From the NCBI GenBank assembly GCA_024516155.1, contig JAJJXM010000025.1, positions 186,001 to 250,000 of the forward strand: a stretch of DNA of 64,000 nt, read 5' to 3'. Positions 1 through 10,545 of this stretch are shown here, one piece after another. This DNA comes from Pyronema omphalodes (taxonomy: Eukaryota > Ascomycota > Pezizomycetes > Pezizales > Pyronemataceae). Positions within the stretch are counted from its first letter, which is position 1. Every line of letters starts with the position of its first letter. A program made the position numbers and the translations under genes. Below the pieces are notes generated by a model. It was not told where the DNA came from. It did not search any database and was given only the letters and a program-made list of their open reading frames with translations.

Positions 1-1505
1 CGCTATACACGACATCGCCTCCTCCCTCCGTTCCAATGACACATCCGTCACCTTACATTGGGTCCCAGGACATACCGATATACCCGGGAATGACCAAGCC
101 GACCTCCTCGCCAAAACTGCAACCACCCTAACTCCCCCCTCTTCGCTACCGGTCTCCCTGTCCTGGATACGTCGACAGATTCACGATCAATACATCCAAG
201 ACTGGACGACCTGGTACTCCTCCGCGCCGAAACTTAAAACATACGACGCCCCACACCGTCGACGCCTCGACCATGCCTACACGGCCCTACCACGCAAACT
301 ATCAACCGCAATCTTGGGATTGCGAACCGGACACGGTTATTTTTTGGACTGCCTTGCTCATCCCCCCACCGCCCAATACCCCTCCCGCTTGTGCTCATGC
401 CCCCTTCACCCTCCGCAATCCCCCAAACATCTCATTCTCTCGTGCCCCTACTTCACTTCCCAACGGACCGAACTGCGACGTACACTGAAAATCCCACGAC
501 GACGACACCTCACACTACCGACAATCTTACATACCACCGCCGGAACCAAAGCACTGTCCGCTATGATCTCAGAGACCAAGATAGCGACTGCGGAGTGGGC
601 TCATGCAAGGTTAAGTAAACTCCCCGCTGAGGAGGACGCATCTGCTACGCTGACAACAGACTGGGGGACGCTGCTGGACCTGACGGACGAGCACGCGGTT
701 ACCTCTAATAATTAAAAAAAAAAAAAAAAAAAATAATAATAAAAAGAAGTAGGAGGAGGGCGGAGGGAGGGAGAAGCGGGAGGCGAGAGCGGAGAGAGAG
801 ACGAGGGAGAGGGGAGATGGAGGAAGCGGACGATGACGAGGAGAGAGTGGAGACAGGAGACTGGGAGAGCGGAGGCGTGGGTGTTGTGGAGAATGGAGTC
901 TTGTGTTTTTTCTTTTTGAAACGGGAATGAAAGTGAGGCGAGGAGTCGAGGGAGAGGAGAGACGCGGTGGAGACGGACGGGAGGAGCACGAATGAGGCGA
1001 GTACGAGATGGTGACGCGGAGAGAAGTGGACGGAGTGGGACGATGGATGGCTGGCGAGCCGAGAGGGAGGAGCGTGGTGAAGGGCGAGGGGAGAGACGTA
1101 GAGTAGGGTAGTGGCACAGGGGAGAGAGGTGCGATGGGGGGGCGTTGACCCGGGGGAGTTATATCTTCTTTTCTTTTCTTTTTGCTTGTTTGTTTTTGCT
1201 TTGTGGAGGAAATAAAGGTGGAAAAACGGTTAAAAAAGGGAGGGGAAGGGTGGAGGAAATGGGGGAACGACCCGGCGAGGTGGCCTCCGAGCGTACAGGG
1301 CTCCTGGAACAGACGACGCTTGACGAACAAAAGCACAACGAGACTTGGGGGTCTACAACCCCACACCCTAACGACAAGCTCTGGGGCATACCCAGTGAGA
1401 GCTTGGCCTGACACCCGGGTTTCTTAATTTTGTATTTACTGTAGATTCCGCCAGAACCTTACGGTTGGATGCGTGTATGAGTTAATAAATAAATAAATAA
1501 ATAAA
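1..1505 (+). mobile_element. Tad-like LINE, copy A, 5' end outside window
   Basis: This is the 3' part of a non-LTR retrotransposon. It comprises the C-terminal coding part (2-715), an A-rich stretch directly at the stop codon (714-733), a purine-rich 3' region of about 750 bp, and a terminal (AAAT)n tail at about 1484-1505. The last 300 bp of its 3' region (from about 1150) can be aligned by eye with 2420-2620 of the next copy: both share a GGAGGAAATAAAGG block and a GGTGGCCTC block. The two are therefore diverged members of one family. Confidence 0.85.
2..715 (+). pseudogene. LINE ORF2 C-terminus: RNase H end and CCHC-like tail
   Basis: The frame is open from the window edge to a TAA at 713-715. 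It starts inside an RNase H domain (LHWVPGHTDIPGND, then QADLLAKTA), which is the usual C-terminal RNase H signature of fungal Tad-type LINEs. It then has a conserved GLRTGHGYFLDCLAHPP motif and a Cys/His knuckle (CSCPLHPP, then HLILSCP). The upstream endonuclease and reverse transcriptase lie outside the window, so whether the copy is complete cannot be judged. The reading frame seen here is unbroken. Confidence 0.85.
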
Positions 1506-2762
1506 CGACGTCACAGTCACCCTCCACTGGATCCCCGGTCACTCCGACATACCCGGCAGCGATGCCGCAGACCACCTGGCTAAACAAGCCACCGAATTCC
1601 TCCCCCGAGCGAATCTACCCATTACACTCACCCGGCTACGCAAGAAAGCATGCGAGAAGACCGTCGCCGAGTGGACACACTGGTACTCCTCCTCCGATCG
1701 ACCACACACATACTCTGCCCCGCACCGGAGACGAATGGATCCCATCTACGTCGACAACCCCCGGTGGCTCTCTACCGCGATCCTTGGCCTCCGTACAGGA
1801 CACGGATACTTTCTGGACTACCTGGCACACCCACCGACAGACTCCTACCCATCGCGACATTGTAGCTGCCCGCTACACCCCCCTCAGACCCCTCGGCACC
1901 TGCTCCTCAGCTGCCCAGATCACCAGGACGCCCGGACAACACTTCGACAGGATCTCAAACTCCACAGGAATTCCCGGATCAATTTGGACAACATCCTCTA
2001 CACCCCCTCTGGCACAAAGGCTCTCTCTTCGTTTATGTCCGCGACAAAGGTCGCTACTTCGGTATGGGCTCATGCCAGGTTAAGTAGGACTCGCAGGCGA
2101 GACCACCCCCGTTTCATTGACAGCTAATAAGCAGTACCGCTTGACTTCTCCGTGCGTTATAGATTCGTCGTTCTCTTTTGACATCATGTATTCCTTCTCA
2201 TTTTCTTTGCTTTTCTGTTTCCTTTGTTATCGCGGGCGGAGTTGGATAGGAGAAGACAGTGGAAGGAGAAGGGACCGGGGTAGGAAGGGGGGACGGGATT
2301 GCGCGACGGGAGTTTTTCCTTTGATTATTTCTCTTCTTTTGTTTTGTTTTTAAGGGCGGAAGGGGTATACGGGATTGCACGAGGAGAGAGAGGCGCGATG
2401 GGAAGGGGCAGAGTGGGCCGGCGGAGGTTATCTTTTTCTTTTTGCTCGTGGAGGAAATAAAGGCGGGAAAAACGGCTGAAACATGGGAGGGGAAGGGTGG
2501 AGGAAAGACAGGACACCCGGCGCGGTGGCCTCTGTGCGAACAGGGCACTGGAACAGCAGACGCGGTTGGACAACAAGACCAACGAAGTAATAGTGGGGAC
2601 AGGACCACAAAATCACAGCCTAAGGGAGGATCAGCGGAGGTAGAGACGGGACTTTGTTTTGTTTTTGCTTTTGACTTTCCATGTACTATAAACCTGTACC
2701 CTCGTCATAACCAATAAGGTTGCATACGAGTGATGAATAAACAAACAAACAAACAAACAACA
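1506..2762 (+). mobile_element. Tad-like LINE, copy B, 5'-truncated
   Basis: A second copy of the same family begins directly after the (AAAT)n tail of copy A. It starts inside the RNase H domain and runs through its stop codon, a 3' region of about 610 bp, and a terminal (AAAC)n tail at about 2737-2762. This head-to-tail pair of 5'-truncated copies is typical of target-primed reverse transcription into or beside an older copy's tail. Confidence 0.85.
1507..2127 (+). pseudogene. LINE ORF2 fragment, RNase H to C-terminus
   Basis: The frame is open from the truncation point to TAA at 2125-2127. It reads VTLHWIPGHSDIPGSD, a linker, GLRTGHGYFLDYLAHPP, then a Cys/His knuckle (CSCPLHPP, HLLLSCPDH). 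The peptide is colinear with copy A and about 60-70% identical by eye. No start codon or upstream domains exist, so it is a dead 5'-truncated copy. Confidence 0.85.
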
Positions 2763-2856
2763 GCACAACGACAACACAACACAACACGGCAAGACAACAA
2801 CGACAACACAATGATGACGCAACAACACAACGGCTCGTCAGCCGTGTGCCGTGACA
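2763..2856 (-). repeat. Gypsy LTR terminus, inverted fragment
   Basis: Read on the minus strand this begins TGTCACGGCACACGGCTGAC, identical to the first bases of the LTRs at 8397 and 14279. It continues for about 95 bp of that LTR with an internal deletion of roughly 20 bp. It lies between the tail of LINE copy B and the Copia gag start. It is a remnant of another insertion of the young Gypsy family, truncated by the LINE. Confidence 0.85.
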
Positions 2857-2859
2857 ATC

Positions 2860-5800
2860 ATGTCTTTCACATCATTAGCCTCAACTTATGATTCCTCTGC
2901 TCCTATCACGGAATATCTCAACAATTTTGAAACAGAATGGGGTCGACTATACAAACTCACCTCTGGTGCAAAATCTACGGACACCTATCGCAAACAGTTT
3001 CGTTTGTTCATGGAGGAAGACAAAGCTAAAAGGGATTTCTTGTTGGGGTTCCTTGTTAATCACCTTAGCAATGTTGTTGACAATCTTACAACAAAGGTGA
3101 CCTTTCTTATTCTGATGTTGTACTAAAACTCCATTCTCTAGGCTCTACGGACTTACAATCTGTTGCTCTGAAAGCAGATTATGCCAAGGGGCAAGGAAAG
3201 AACAACAACAACAACATAAAGGAATGCACTTATTGCAAAAAAAACATCAACTTGGAAACCCAATTGGTCATAACTGGAATGAATGTCAGCAATTAAAGGC
3301 AAGAAATAATGAAAAACGAAAAGAGAAACAGCCGGAACAAGCCTATATCGCTGGAGATGAATCCTTTGCACATGCTTTAGCAACAACCAGGGTTAGTAAT
3401 CCATCAGTCACCTATAACTGGATTTTTGATACAGGAGCAAGCTCACACATGACATGCCATAAAGATCACTTCGATTCCTTTTCAACGCATCGAGGAACTG
3501 TGAAGATTGGAAATTCTCAACAACTTCAGGTTCAAGGGAAAGGGACTGTCATTCTCAAAAGCATACTCCCAGATGGGAAGATCTCTACCCTTCGTTTACA
3601 TGAGGTGCTATTTGTCCCGGATTTGGATTGTTCTTTATTTTCTTGGTTGTCTGTTCGTGGGAAAGGATATAATATGATTGATGATGGAAAAGGAATTGAG
3701 CTTAGGAAGAAACATGATGGATCACTCATTTTGTGTGCTAATTTGGTTGGAATTTTATGTTATATTCCGGAATTCATTGAGTATGCTTACAAATCAACCT
3801 TCATGCACTGGCACTCAGCCTTCAGACATGTTGCACCACCTGCTCTTCGAAATTCAGAATACTATCTGGATGGTCACCTAATTCCCAAAGCACCTTCAAA
3901 CTTTCAGTGCGAACCATGCATACTCTCAAAATCAACACACTCAGTACCAGCCACAGTCTTACAACGAGCAACCAGAAAACTAGAACTGATCCACTCAGAC
4001 CTCTCCGGGAAGTTTCCTGTACCCTCCTATTCTGGACATCTCTATTATATGACCATTGTGGATGATCTCACAAGGGCTACATGGGTTTATTTTCTGAAAT
4101 CAAAATCTGATGCTATCCTGATCTTGAAGAATTTCATTGTAATGTGTGAATGACAGTACAATCTCAAAGTCATGAAACTCAGAACAGATAATGGGGGTGA
4201 GTATGTTAACACAGATTTGGAAAAGTTTTTACAGAGTCTTGGGATAATTCATGAACAGACTCCACCATACTCACATGAATCTAATGGTGTTGCTGAAAGA
4301 CTCAATCGTACCATCATGAATATGGTTCGTGCAATGCTGATAAACCAGGACAAGAAACTATGGAAGGAGGCAGTGCACACTGCAATATATCTGAAGAATA
4401 GATTGCAACATTCAGCAGTGGAGAATCAGACACCATACGAGGCATTTCGTGGTGAAAAACCATCAATTCAACACCTGCAACCTTTTGGAAAAATTTGCTA
4501 TGTTCACATACCAGTTGAGAAAAGACCTTCTGGTAGTAAACTATTTCCACGTGCGGAGAAATGTATTTTTGTTGGATATACTGAGAGTAAACATATTTTC
4601 AAGGTCTTTATACCCTCTAAGAAACAGATATTTACTTCAAAAGATGTTATTTTTGATACTTCTAACTCAGAAGGGGAAACTCAGGCTGCTCCAATTGATC
4701 AGAATCAACAAATCAATCAAACACCGGCCACAACTCCTTGTTGCAATTCACCTTTCACCATGCAAGTCATCACTGAGGAACACACTCCTCCTGATGCAGA
4801 AAACTCAGCGATAGCAGAAACATCATCAATGATAACTGAAAATGAACCAATAGATCATCCCTCAACTGTTCCTGCCGAAGCATCTTCACCAACTATCACT
4901 CATGTTTGGCCGGACATTTCTAACCCCCGGCAAACTCGCTCCGGACGCATCATCAGACCTCCCATGAGATATGGTTTCGATTCTCTAGGCACATCAGAGC
5001 ACTCCAAAAATTCAATAATCACAACACAAGCCAACCAAATGCAGGAGCAGGATGAAGATCCTCCGGTTGCTACTGCACTAAAATCAGAAATTTCGCCGGA
5101 TGACAACTTCCTAAGAATGTTAAACAGGCAATGTCATGTCCAGATGCCGCAAAATGGGCTGATGCGATGGAAGATGAACTGAAATCTCTCCACCAGAATG
5201 ATACTTGGGAGATTGTTGATAAACCTGCTGACAGGAAAATTGTTAACTGTATGTGGATTTTCAGGATTAAATATGATTCCAATGGGAACCTGGAACGATA
5301 CAAAGCTAGGCTTGTTGCACGTGGTGATTCACAGGTTGCTGGAACTGATTATGGTGAAATCTTTGCACCAGTTGTTAGATTTGATTCTCTCCGGCTCCTT
5401 CTTGCAATTTCAGCATCCAAAATGGGGAAGCCAAGGCAATTAGATGTGAAAACAGCATTTCTTTATGGCGATCTCAAGGAGGAAATTTACATGCATCTAC
5501 CAGAAGGCAGCAAAATTGATGGAAAAGTCTGCCGCTTGAAAAGATGTATTTATGGTTTAAAGCAATCACCTAGGGAATGGTATTCAAGACTTACAACTTA
5601 CCTTCTCCCCTATGGATTCAGTATAGCACGTTTCGATCCATGTGTACTTATTCATGAGAACAATGATCTTTTTCTGGCTATTGATGTTGACGATATTACA
5701 GTTTTTGGACCGAGCAATGAGCTAACTGATGGAATCATTTCAGCCCTCAAGACAGAATTTGAAGTCAAGGATCTTGGAATTCTAAATTGGCTACTGGGAA

Positions 5801-6627
5801 TCAAAATCGAATTCACAGAAACAGCAATTACACTTTCACAGGAAGCTTATATTGATACGATACTTCAGAGGTTTGGCATGGGGGATTGCAATCCAGTCTC
5901 CACCCCCCTTGACTTCAACACACAACTTTCTGCCGGAACAGCTGACCAACAAATCCAAAATATCACCCAATACCAACAAATAATCGGCTCACTCATGTAT
6001 CTAGTCACTGGTACAAGACCTGACTTAGCCTATACGGTCACACATCTCGCTCAATTCAACTCTGCTCCAACCACCCTTCACCTTTCAGCAGCTAAACGAG
6101 TTCTCAGATATCTGAAAGGAACACGAAGTTTGAAACTGAATTATGAATATGGGAAACCACTGTACTTGGAAGGATTTTGTGATGCATCATATGGAAATTG
6201 TTTGGATACTCGAAGAAGTTTCTGGGGATATTTATTTCAACTTGGTGGGTCTACGGTCAGTTGGCGTTCCAGGAGACAGCGTTCTGTTGCAACATCAACT
6301 ACTGAAGCAGAATATATGGCTCTCTCAATGACTTCAAAACATCACCTTTGGTGTGTTCGTGCAATTACAGAACTCCTCAACCAAGAGATTCCAGCAGCAA
6401 TCCGCAGCGATAATTCAGGAGCTATTGATATTGCCCAGAACCATCGACTCAATGACAGAAGCAAGCATGTAGACATGCACTCTCATTCAATTAGAGAACT
6501 TATTGATGGAGGATATGTAACAGTTATTCACATTGATGGCAAGAATAACCTAGCAGATATATGTACAAAAACAGTCTCGTGGGCAGTCAGAGAACGTCTT
6601 TGCTCAAATGTGTTTAGCACAGTGTGA
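2860..6627 (+). pseudogene. Copia gag-pol polyprotein, broken
   Basis: Gag starts at ATG 2860 (MSFTSLAST). The frame shifts at about 3103, and again in the A8 run at 3238-3245 within a CCHC knuckle (CTYCKK, then H, NWNEC). Protease has WIFDTGASSHMTC. Integrase has a GAG-pre-integrase HWHSAFRH and CEPC pair, and the core residues in HSDLSG, RTDNGGEY and ESNGVAERLNRT; it is interrupted by TGA at 4151-4153. A further frame change near 5118 leads into reverse transcriptase (KARLVARG, LDVKTAFLYGDL, active site DVDD) and RNase H (GFCDASYGN, STTEAEYMA), ending at TGA 6625-6627. Domain order integrase before reverse transcriptase is diagnostic of Copia. It cannot make a full polyprotein. Confidence 0.9.
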
Positions 6628-6639
6628 AGTGAGAAGGGG

Positions 6640-6911
6640 TATTGGAACGGGCAAGAAGGATACAGCATGCAAGGAGGAATATTTGCACTTTCTTTATCAT
6701 GAGATCATGTACTCTGTTTTCGTCATTTTTCATTCTCATCTTTGTTCTCGTTTGTTGCACTTCACCATGTACTTTTCCTTATTTCCTTTTTCGTCTGTAC
6801 TTCCCTTTTTTACCATTTTGTACAGATTAGGATATTGGTTGCGGACTGAGGTTCAGGCATAAGTACCTATGTCTCTTCCAGGGGAAAAGGATCATCACGA
6901 AAAATACAACA
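6640..6911 (+). repeat. Candidate Copia 3' LTR
   Basis: About 13 bp after the pol stop, following a purine-rich stretch (GAGAAGGGG), the sequence TATTGGAAC resembles a Copia LTR start (TGTTGGAA with one change). It ends about 272 bp later at TACAACA, a common Copia LTR end. No second LTR exists in the window for comparison, so the borders are inferred from motifs only. Confidence 0.5.
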
Positions 6912-7014
6912 CATTTTAATAACCACATCCTCCCTTGAGTCCTCTTATTCTTTTCTCACAAACCTGCGAATAATACCCTGACCGGTATTTGCTCAAACTT
7001 CCGCTCACGAACGA
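6912..7014. other. Junction between Copia and minus-strand LINE
   Basis: About 100 bp between the proposed Copia LTR end and the point where the LINE endonuclease frame stops. No motif is recognisable. It may be frameshifted LINE sequence. Confidence 0.4.
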
Positions 7015-8391
7015 TCACTCGCTATTAACCTCTAGGACCTGGAGGTCGGGGTCTCCGCTGACATCCGGTCTGAGCGTGACTCGGACATGGGGGTTGAGCC
7101 GGGAGACATATGCGGCGGTGCGGTTGACCTTGTGGTGGGCACGATGGGGAAGAAGCAAAACAAAATCAGGGTGTGTGACTACCAACTTGGGATCTTTGAC
7201 ATTCACCTCTTGGACGAGAATGATGTCTGTGTTTACGTTCGCTGTGTTCAACAGCATTGTCAGGGCGGTGGTGCTGCGGTTCAGGTTATGTGATATTATC
7301 CGGAGGGTCGCCGCTGATGAGTTGTACTTATTCATCCATGCCTCTCGTACAATGTTCACCTTGATGGGGCATTGGGTACTGTAGGCGGCGTGTTGGGTGT
7401 CGGGAAGGCCAGCGTCGGCGCAGTTGATGCACTTGTATACGGTGTGGATGCATTTGCGACCTTGAAGTGAGGGGCAGGCTGCACATGGGTGGTACTCGGT
7501 CAGGTGGGTAAGGGCGCAGATGGCGCAGACGGGACCGTTATCTGCGGCGCAGGTGGCATGGTGGTGGCCGAACTTTTGGCATCTGCGGCACTGATCAACG
7601 GAGCGGGCTGAGAAGAACTCAGTCACCCGGCGGGGTTCGAAGAGCACGACAACTTTCGTGCGTTTGAGGGTGTTATATTCGTCACTAGAGCGGAGGGCTA
7701 TCATTACGCTCTATGCTGACTTACCAGCCCTCTTCTCTGGGTGTGACATGTAGCGTGGTAGCTGTGTAAGGTTGATGTTGTGATTGCGTTCGATCTCATT
7801 CTTCAGGCGCGTCATGCCTTCCTCGGTCTCTGGGAAAAAGTCGGTCGGGATACCGTAGACAGCCAGTTTGTACCACTTTTCGTGAAGCCTTGGGGGGAGC
7901 AAAGAGGGGTGTACACGTCGGGCGGCTTCGAGGATCAGGGGCAGGTGGGGGGTCAGTTCTTCGGGTGAGGTTTGTGGGGGGGGGGGTGAGCATGAGGTTT
8001 CCTCTCATGTTGCGTTTGACCGTCATGATGGAGATGTGGTCGGGGACCTTTGTTGCTCGGAGGGCAGCGTTGATGGACAGACCGATGGCCGCTTTCGCGC
8101 TGTCTGGGAGGGAGCGGGGGTCTGGGCAGGGGATGATGATGTCTCTGGGGCTGGAGGAAGTTTTCTTTTGGGCTTTGGCAGGCTTAGGGGTCTGTTTAGG
8201 AGGCGTGGGGGCGGCACCGGGGAACAACGTTTTTGTTGCGGGTCCTTTTTCTTGCCCTGGGGTGGAGGGGTTCGGATCGGGGCGGGGGGCGTGGACGGGG
8301 AGGGGGATCTTGTGTTTCTTGAGCTTGTTCTCAGCTTCAAGACAACGCTGTTTCCAGTAGGCAAGTTCCTTGGGGGGGGGGGGGGCTGCGG
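7015..8391 (-). pseudogene. LINE ORF1 C-terminus with zinc knuckles fused to endonuclease
   Basis: It continues ORF1 through a coiled-coil-like stretch (KELAYWKQRCLEAENKLKK) and a Pro/Lys region. The frame shifts in a C-run near 7975-7985, and a TAG interrupts it just before 7704. It then has an esterase-like WYKLAVYGIPTDFFPET segment and tandem Cys/His knuckles (CRRCQKFGHHHATC, CAICALTH, CAACPSLQGRKC, CINCADAG). About 30 residues later, in the same frame, comes the start of an endonuclease/exonuclease/phosphatase fold (LRIISHNLNRSTTALTMLL, DIILVQEVNV). It stops at 7015, so most of the nuclease and all of the reverse transcriptase are absent. Confidence 0.8.
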
Positions 8392-8396
8392 GGGAG
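8392..8396. repeat. Target-site duplication, left (GGGAG)
   Basis: Five bases directly before the 5' LTR match the five directly after the 3' LTR (14815-14819). A 5-bp duplication is standard for Ty3/Gypsy integrase. Confidence 0.85.
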
Positions 8397-8932
8397 TGTC
8401 ACGGCACACGGCTGACGAGCCGTTGTGTTGTTGCGTCATCATTGTGTTGTCGTGGTTGTTGATTGGCATCGTGCCGTTGTCTTGCCGTGTTGTGTTGTGT
8501 TGCTGTTGTGTTGTTGTGTTGTTGTGTGTGCCGTGCCGTTGTGACTGATAGACTGATTGATGATGGATGACGTACCACGAGCTGGAGAGCTGTGGCGTCG
8601 CAGGTGAATTGATGAAGAACGGAAGCTCATGTAGCGATGTTGGATGACGGCCCAGCAAGAGTGCTGGCCGCCCCTTTGTACATAAGGAGGCTTGCTTCCC
8701 CGTTGTCGAGTTCTCCATCGAACGTCTTGTGTCTTTCCCTTGCTCCTGATAAAGGTTCCTTCTTCCAGTCCTACGTCACTCTTGTCCTTGTCCCTGCTCC
8801 TGTTTCGTGTGCCGTCCGTCTGACGAGCACTTCGGTCCTTGTCCTGCCGTTCCCCGTCCCGGAACCCGCCTAGTCCCTGTTGCCGGTAGTGTTCAGTGTG
8901 TTCTTTGAACGTCCGTTCCTAGTTCCCTGACA
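8397..8932 (+). repeat. Gypsy 5' LTR
   Basis: 536 bp with TG...CA ends. It has a GTTGTGTTGTTGTG-rich U3, a TATA-like TACATAAGG at about 8679 and GATAAAG at about 8750 where the 3' LTR has AATAAAG. It differs from the 3' LTR at about six sites, all between the middle and the R region. Confidence 0.95.
8677..8724 (+). promoter_or_regulatory. Gypsy LTR promoter and likely RNA start
   Basis: TACATAAGG (about 8679) is TATA-like. ATCGAACG (8717-8724) lies about 38 bp downstream, a normal distance for transcription initiation. The same octamer is complementary to the first bases after the 5' LTR. The start site is inferred, not shown. Confidence 0.35.
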
Positions 8933-8950
8933 TTGCGTTCGATCGAATAA
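8933..8950 (+). promoter_or_regulatory. Candidate Gypsy primer-binding site
   Basis: Directly after the LTR the sequence is TTG followed by CGTTCGAT (8936-8943). It does not begin TGG as a site for an intact tRNA CCA end would. It is the exact complement of ATCGAACG at 8717-8724 inside the LTR, which fits self-priming as in Tf1-type elements. Confidence 0.4.
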
Positions 8951-8967
8951 TTATTCAACCAACACGC

Positions 8968-10545
8968 ATGAACCCCACCGGTTCTGCTTGAACCTACGCC
9001 TTAAAACAAGCCCTGGAAACGCACACCCTAAACGAAACCTTTGGAATCTCCGACCGATTCGCTGGCGCAGTGCGAAGAACCATCCGACGAGCAGAAAATA
9101 ACTGCTACCTTGTGGTCCGCTGGGAACTCCAGGACTACACTTACCAGGAGCACATCCGCCACACCATCAGACTCAAGCCAATCCTCCGGGCCCGCCAGAA
9201 TGCACATTAAACTTATTGACGAAGGACATTGGCAGCAAATTGTGAACGCTGCCGCCATGACCCAGTTCCCTGACGGCCATGAACCGCTTACTTTCACCAA
9301 ACAACTCGCACAATGCATCTTAGACGCTCCGGACCACCCCACGGGTTATCTCTTAAACGACCTCGCGGAAACCCCCGGCTCCCGTAACAGCACTCGGGTA
9401 TCCAGCCCTGTCGCCTCCCGCGCTCCGGAAGCTCCCACACCTGCCCCCATTCCCCCTGTCGTGATCCAGACTGGCCCCGTCCAGGTTTACCCGAACGGCC
9501 CAGAACCAGTACCGCGAGCCGCCGCACCCCCTACCACAGCCGCAGCCGCAGCCCCCGCCCCCGCTATAATCGCACCAATGCCAAGACCCCCCCCCGAGAC
9601 CCCGAAATTTTCCTAACCCCGGAGGAACAAGCCGATACGAATGAAATTCACTATTACGAGAAGATGCTCACCCGCCAGCGTGAACTCATCAACGCGCTAC
9701 TCGCCTCCCCTGGCATCCGCGTGACCGGAGACAAAATCTCGGATCCGCCAACCTTCGACGGGTCCAACAGGGAGGACCTCCGCCGCTTTGTCTCCTTGCT
9801 TCGCATCATGTTGGTGAGCGACGAACTACGTTTCCCGACCCCTCATAAACGGATTTCTTATGCCATGGGCCGCCTCCGCGGACGCGCCTTGGATCAGATT
9901 CTTCCTTATATCAAGGAAAATGGCAACCGCTGGGCCCTCAACGACGTCGAGGACGTCATTAAAATTCTACAGCGTACCTTTAGAGACCCGGACGAGCGCG
10001 CAACGGCTCGTTTCAAACTACAAAATCTCCGACAAAACAACCGCGAATTTTCGGACTATTATGCAGAGTTCTCCCGCCTAGTCGCAGAGTTAGGCTGGGA
10101 CGAAGCCGCCACCATGGATGCCCTGCGTAACGGCCTGTCCCTCGAGCTGCACGAAAAGTTGGTTGGCGCCCCGCCCACCGCCACGATGCACGAATTTGTT
10201 GACCAGTGCCAGAAATTGGACTCCCAATTGAGAGCACTTGAGAACCTCCGCAAGCTGCGTACCAACCGCGGCCAAGTTAAACCCACTACCACCGCCACCC
10301 CCGCCACCAGTCGCCCCACCCCCGCTACCCAAGCCACCACCGCCTCCTCCAGCAAGCAAACCCCTGCCCAGGGACCCCGTCAGAAACTGTCGGCACAGGA
10401 GCGCGCGACCCGCCTGTCAGAAGGACGTTGCCTCTACTGCGGTGGCCTCGGCCACATGGCTGCGTCGTGCCCCGCCAAGACGAATGTTAAAGTGGCGAGC
10501 GTGGAATTATTGGATACTGAAGAAGAGGTGTCGGGAAAAGAATAA
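8968..10545 (+). pseudogene. Gypsy gag with zinc knuckle, three lesions
   Basis: The first ATG at 8968 is followed by TGA at 8989. The frame is then open to 9210 (ALKQALETHTLNETFGISDR). The coding signal moves to the next frame at about 9193-9590 (LIDEGHWQQIVNAAAM, then a Pro/Ala-rich linker) and returns at a nine-C run near 9590. The last part (from 9664 MLTRQREL to TAA 10543) contains the retrotransposon gag domain (FDGSNREDLRRFVSLLRIML, ARFKLQNLRQNNREFSDYYA) and one CCHC knuckle (CLYCGGLGHMAASC). The protein would coat element RNA in particles. Homopolymer length differences could be sequencing artefacts. The TGA is a real break if 8968 is the start. Confidence 0.75.

Larger units (their letters stand above)
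2857..6911 (+). mobile_element. Ty1/Copia retrotransposon, decayed, 5' LTR missing
   Basis: The element has internal gag-pol coding sequence in Copia order (gag, protease, integrase, reverse transcriptase, RNase H) and a candidate 3' LTR. No 5' LTR is present: sequence upstream of the gag ATG (2860) is the inverted Gypsy LTR scrap. The element is therefore truncated, and its coding region carries at least three frameshifts and one in-frame stop. Confidence 0.9.

Noticed and set aside
611..1414. 267-codon Ser/Pro-rich minus-strand frame
   Set aside because: It is antisense to the purine-rich LINE 3' region; the low-complexity peptide reflects GA-rich DNA.
8023..8718. 231-codon minus-strand frame crossing the Gypsy 5' LTR border
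   Set aside because: It joins LTR antisense sequence with LINE ORF1 in the wrong frame; the true ORF1 frame is the one carrying KELAYWKQRC.
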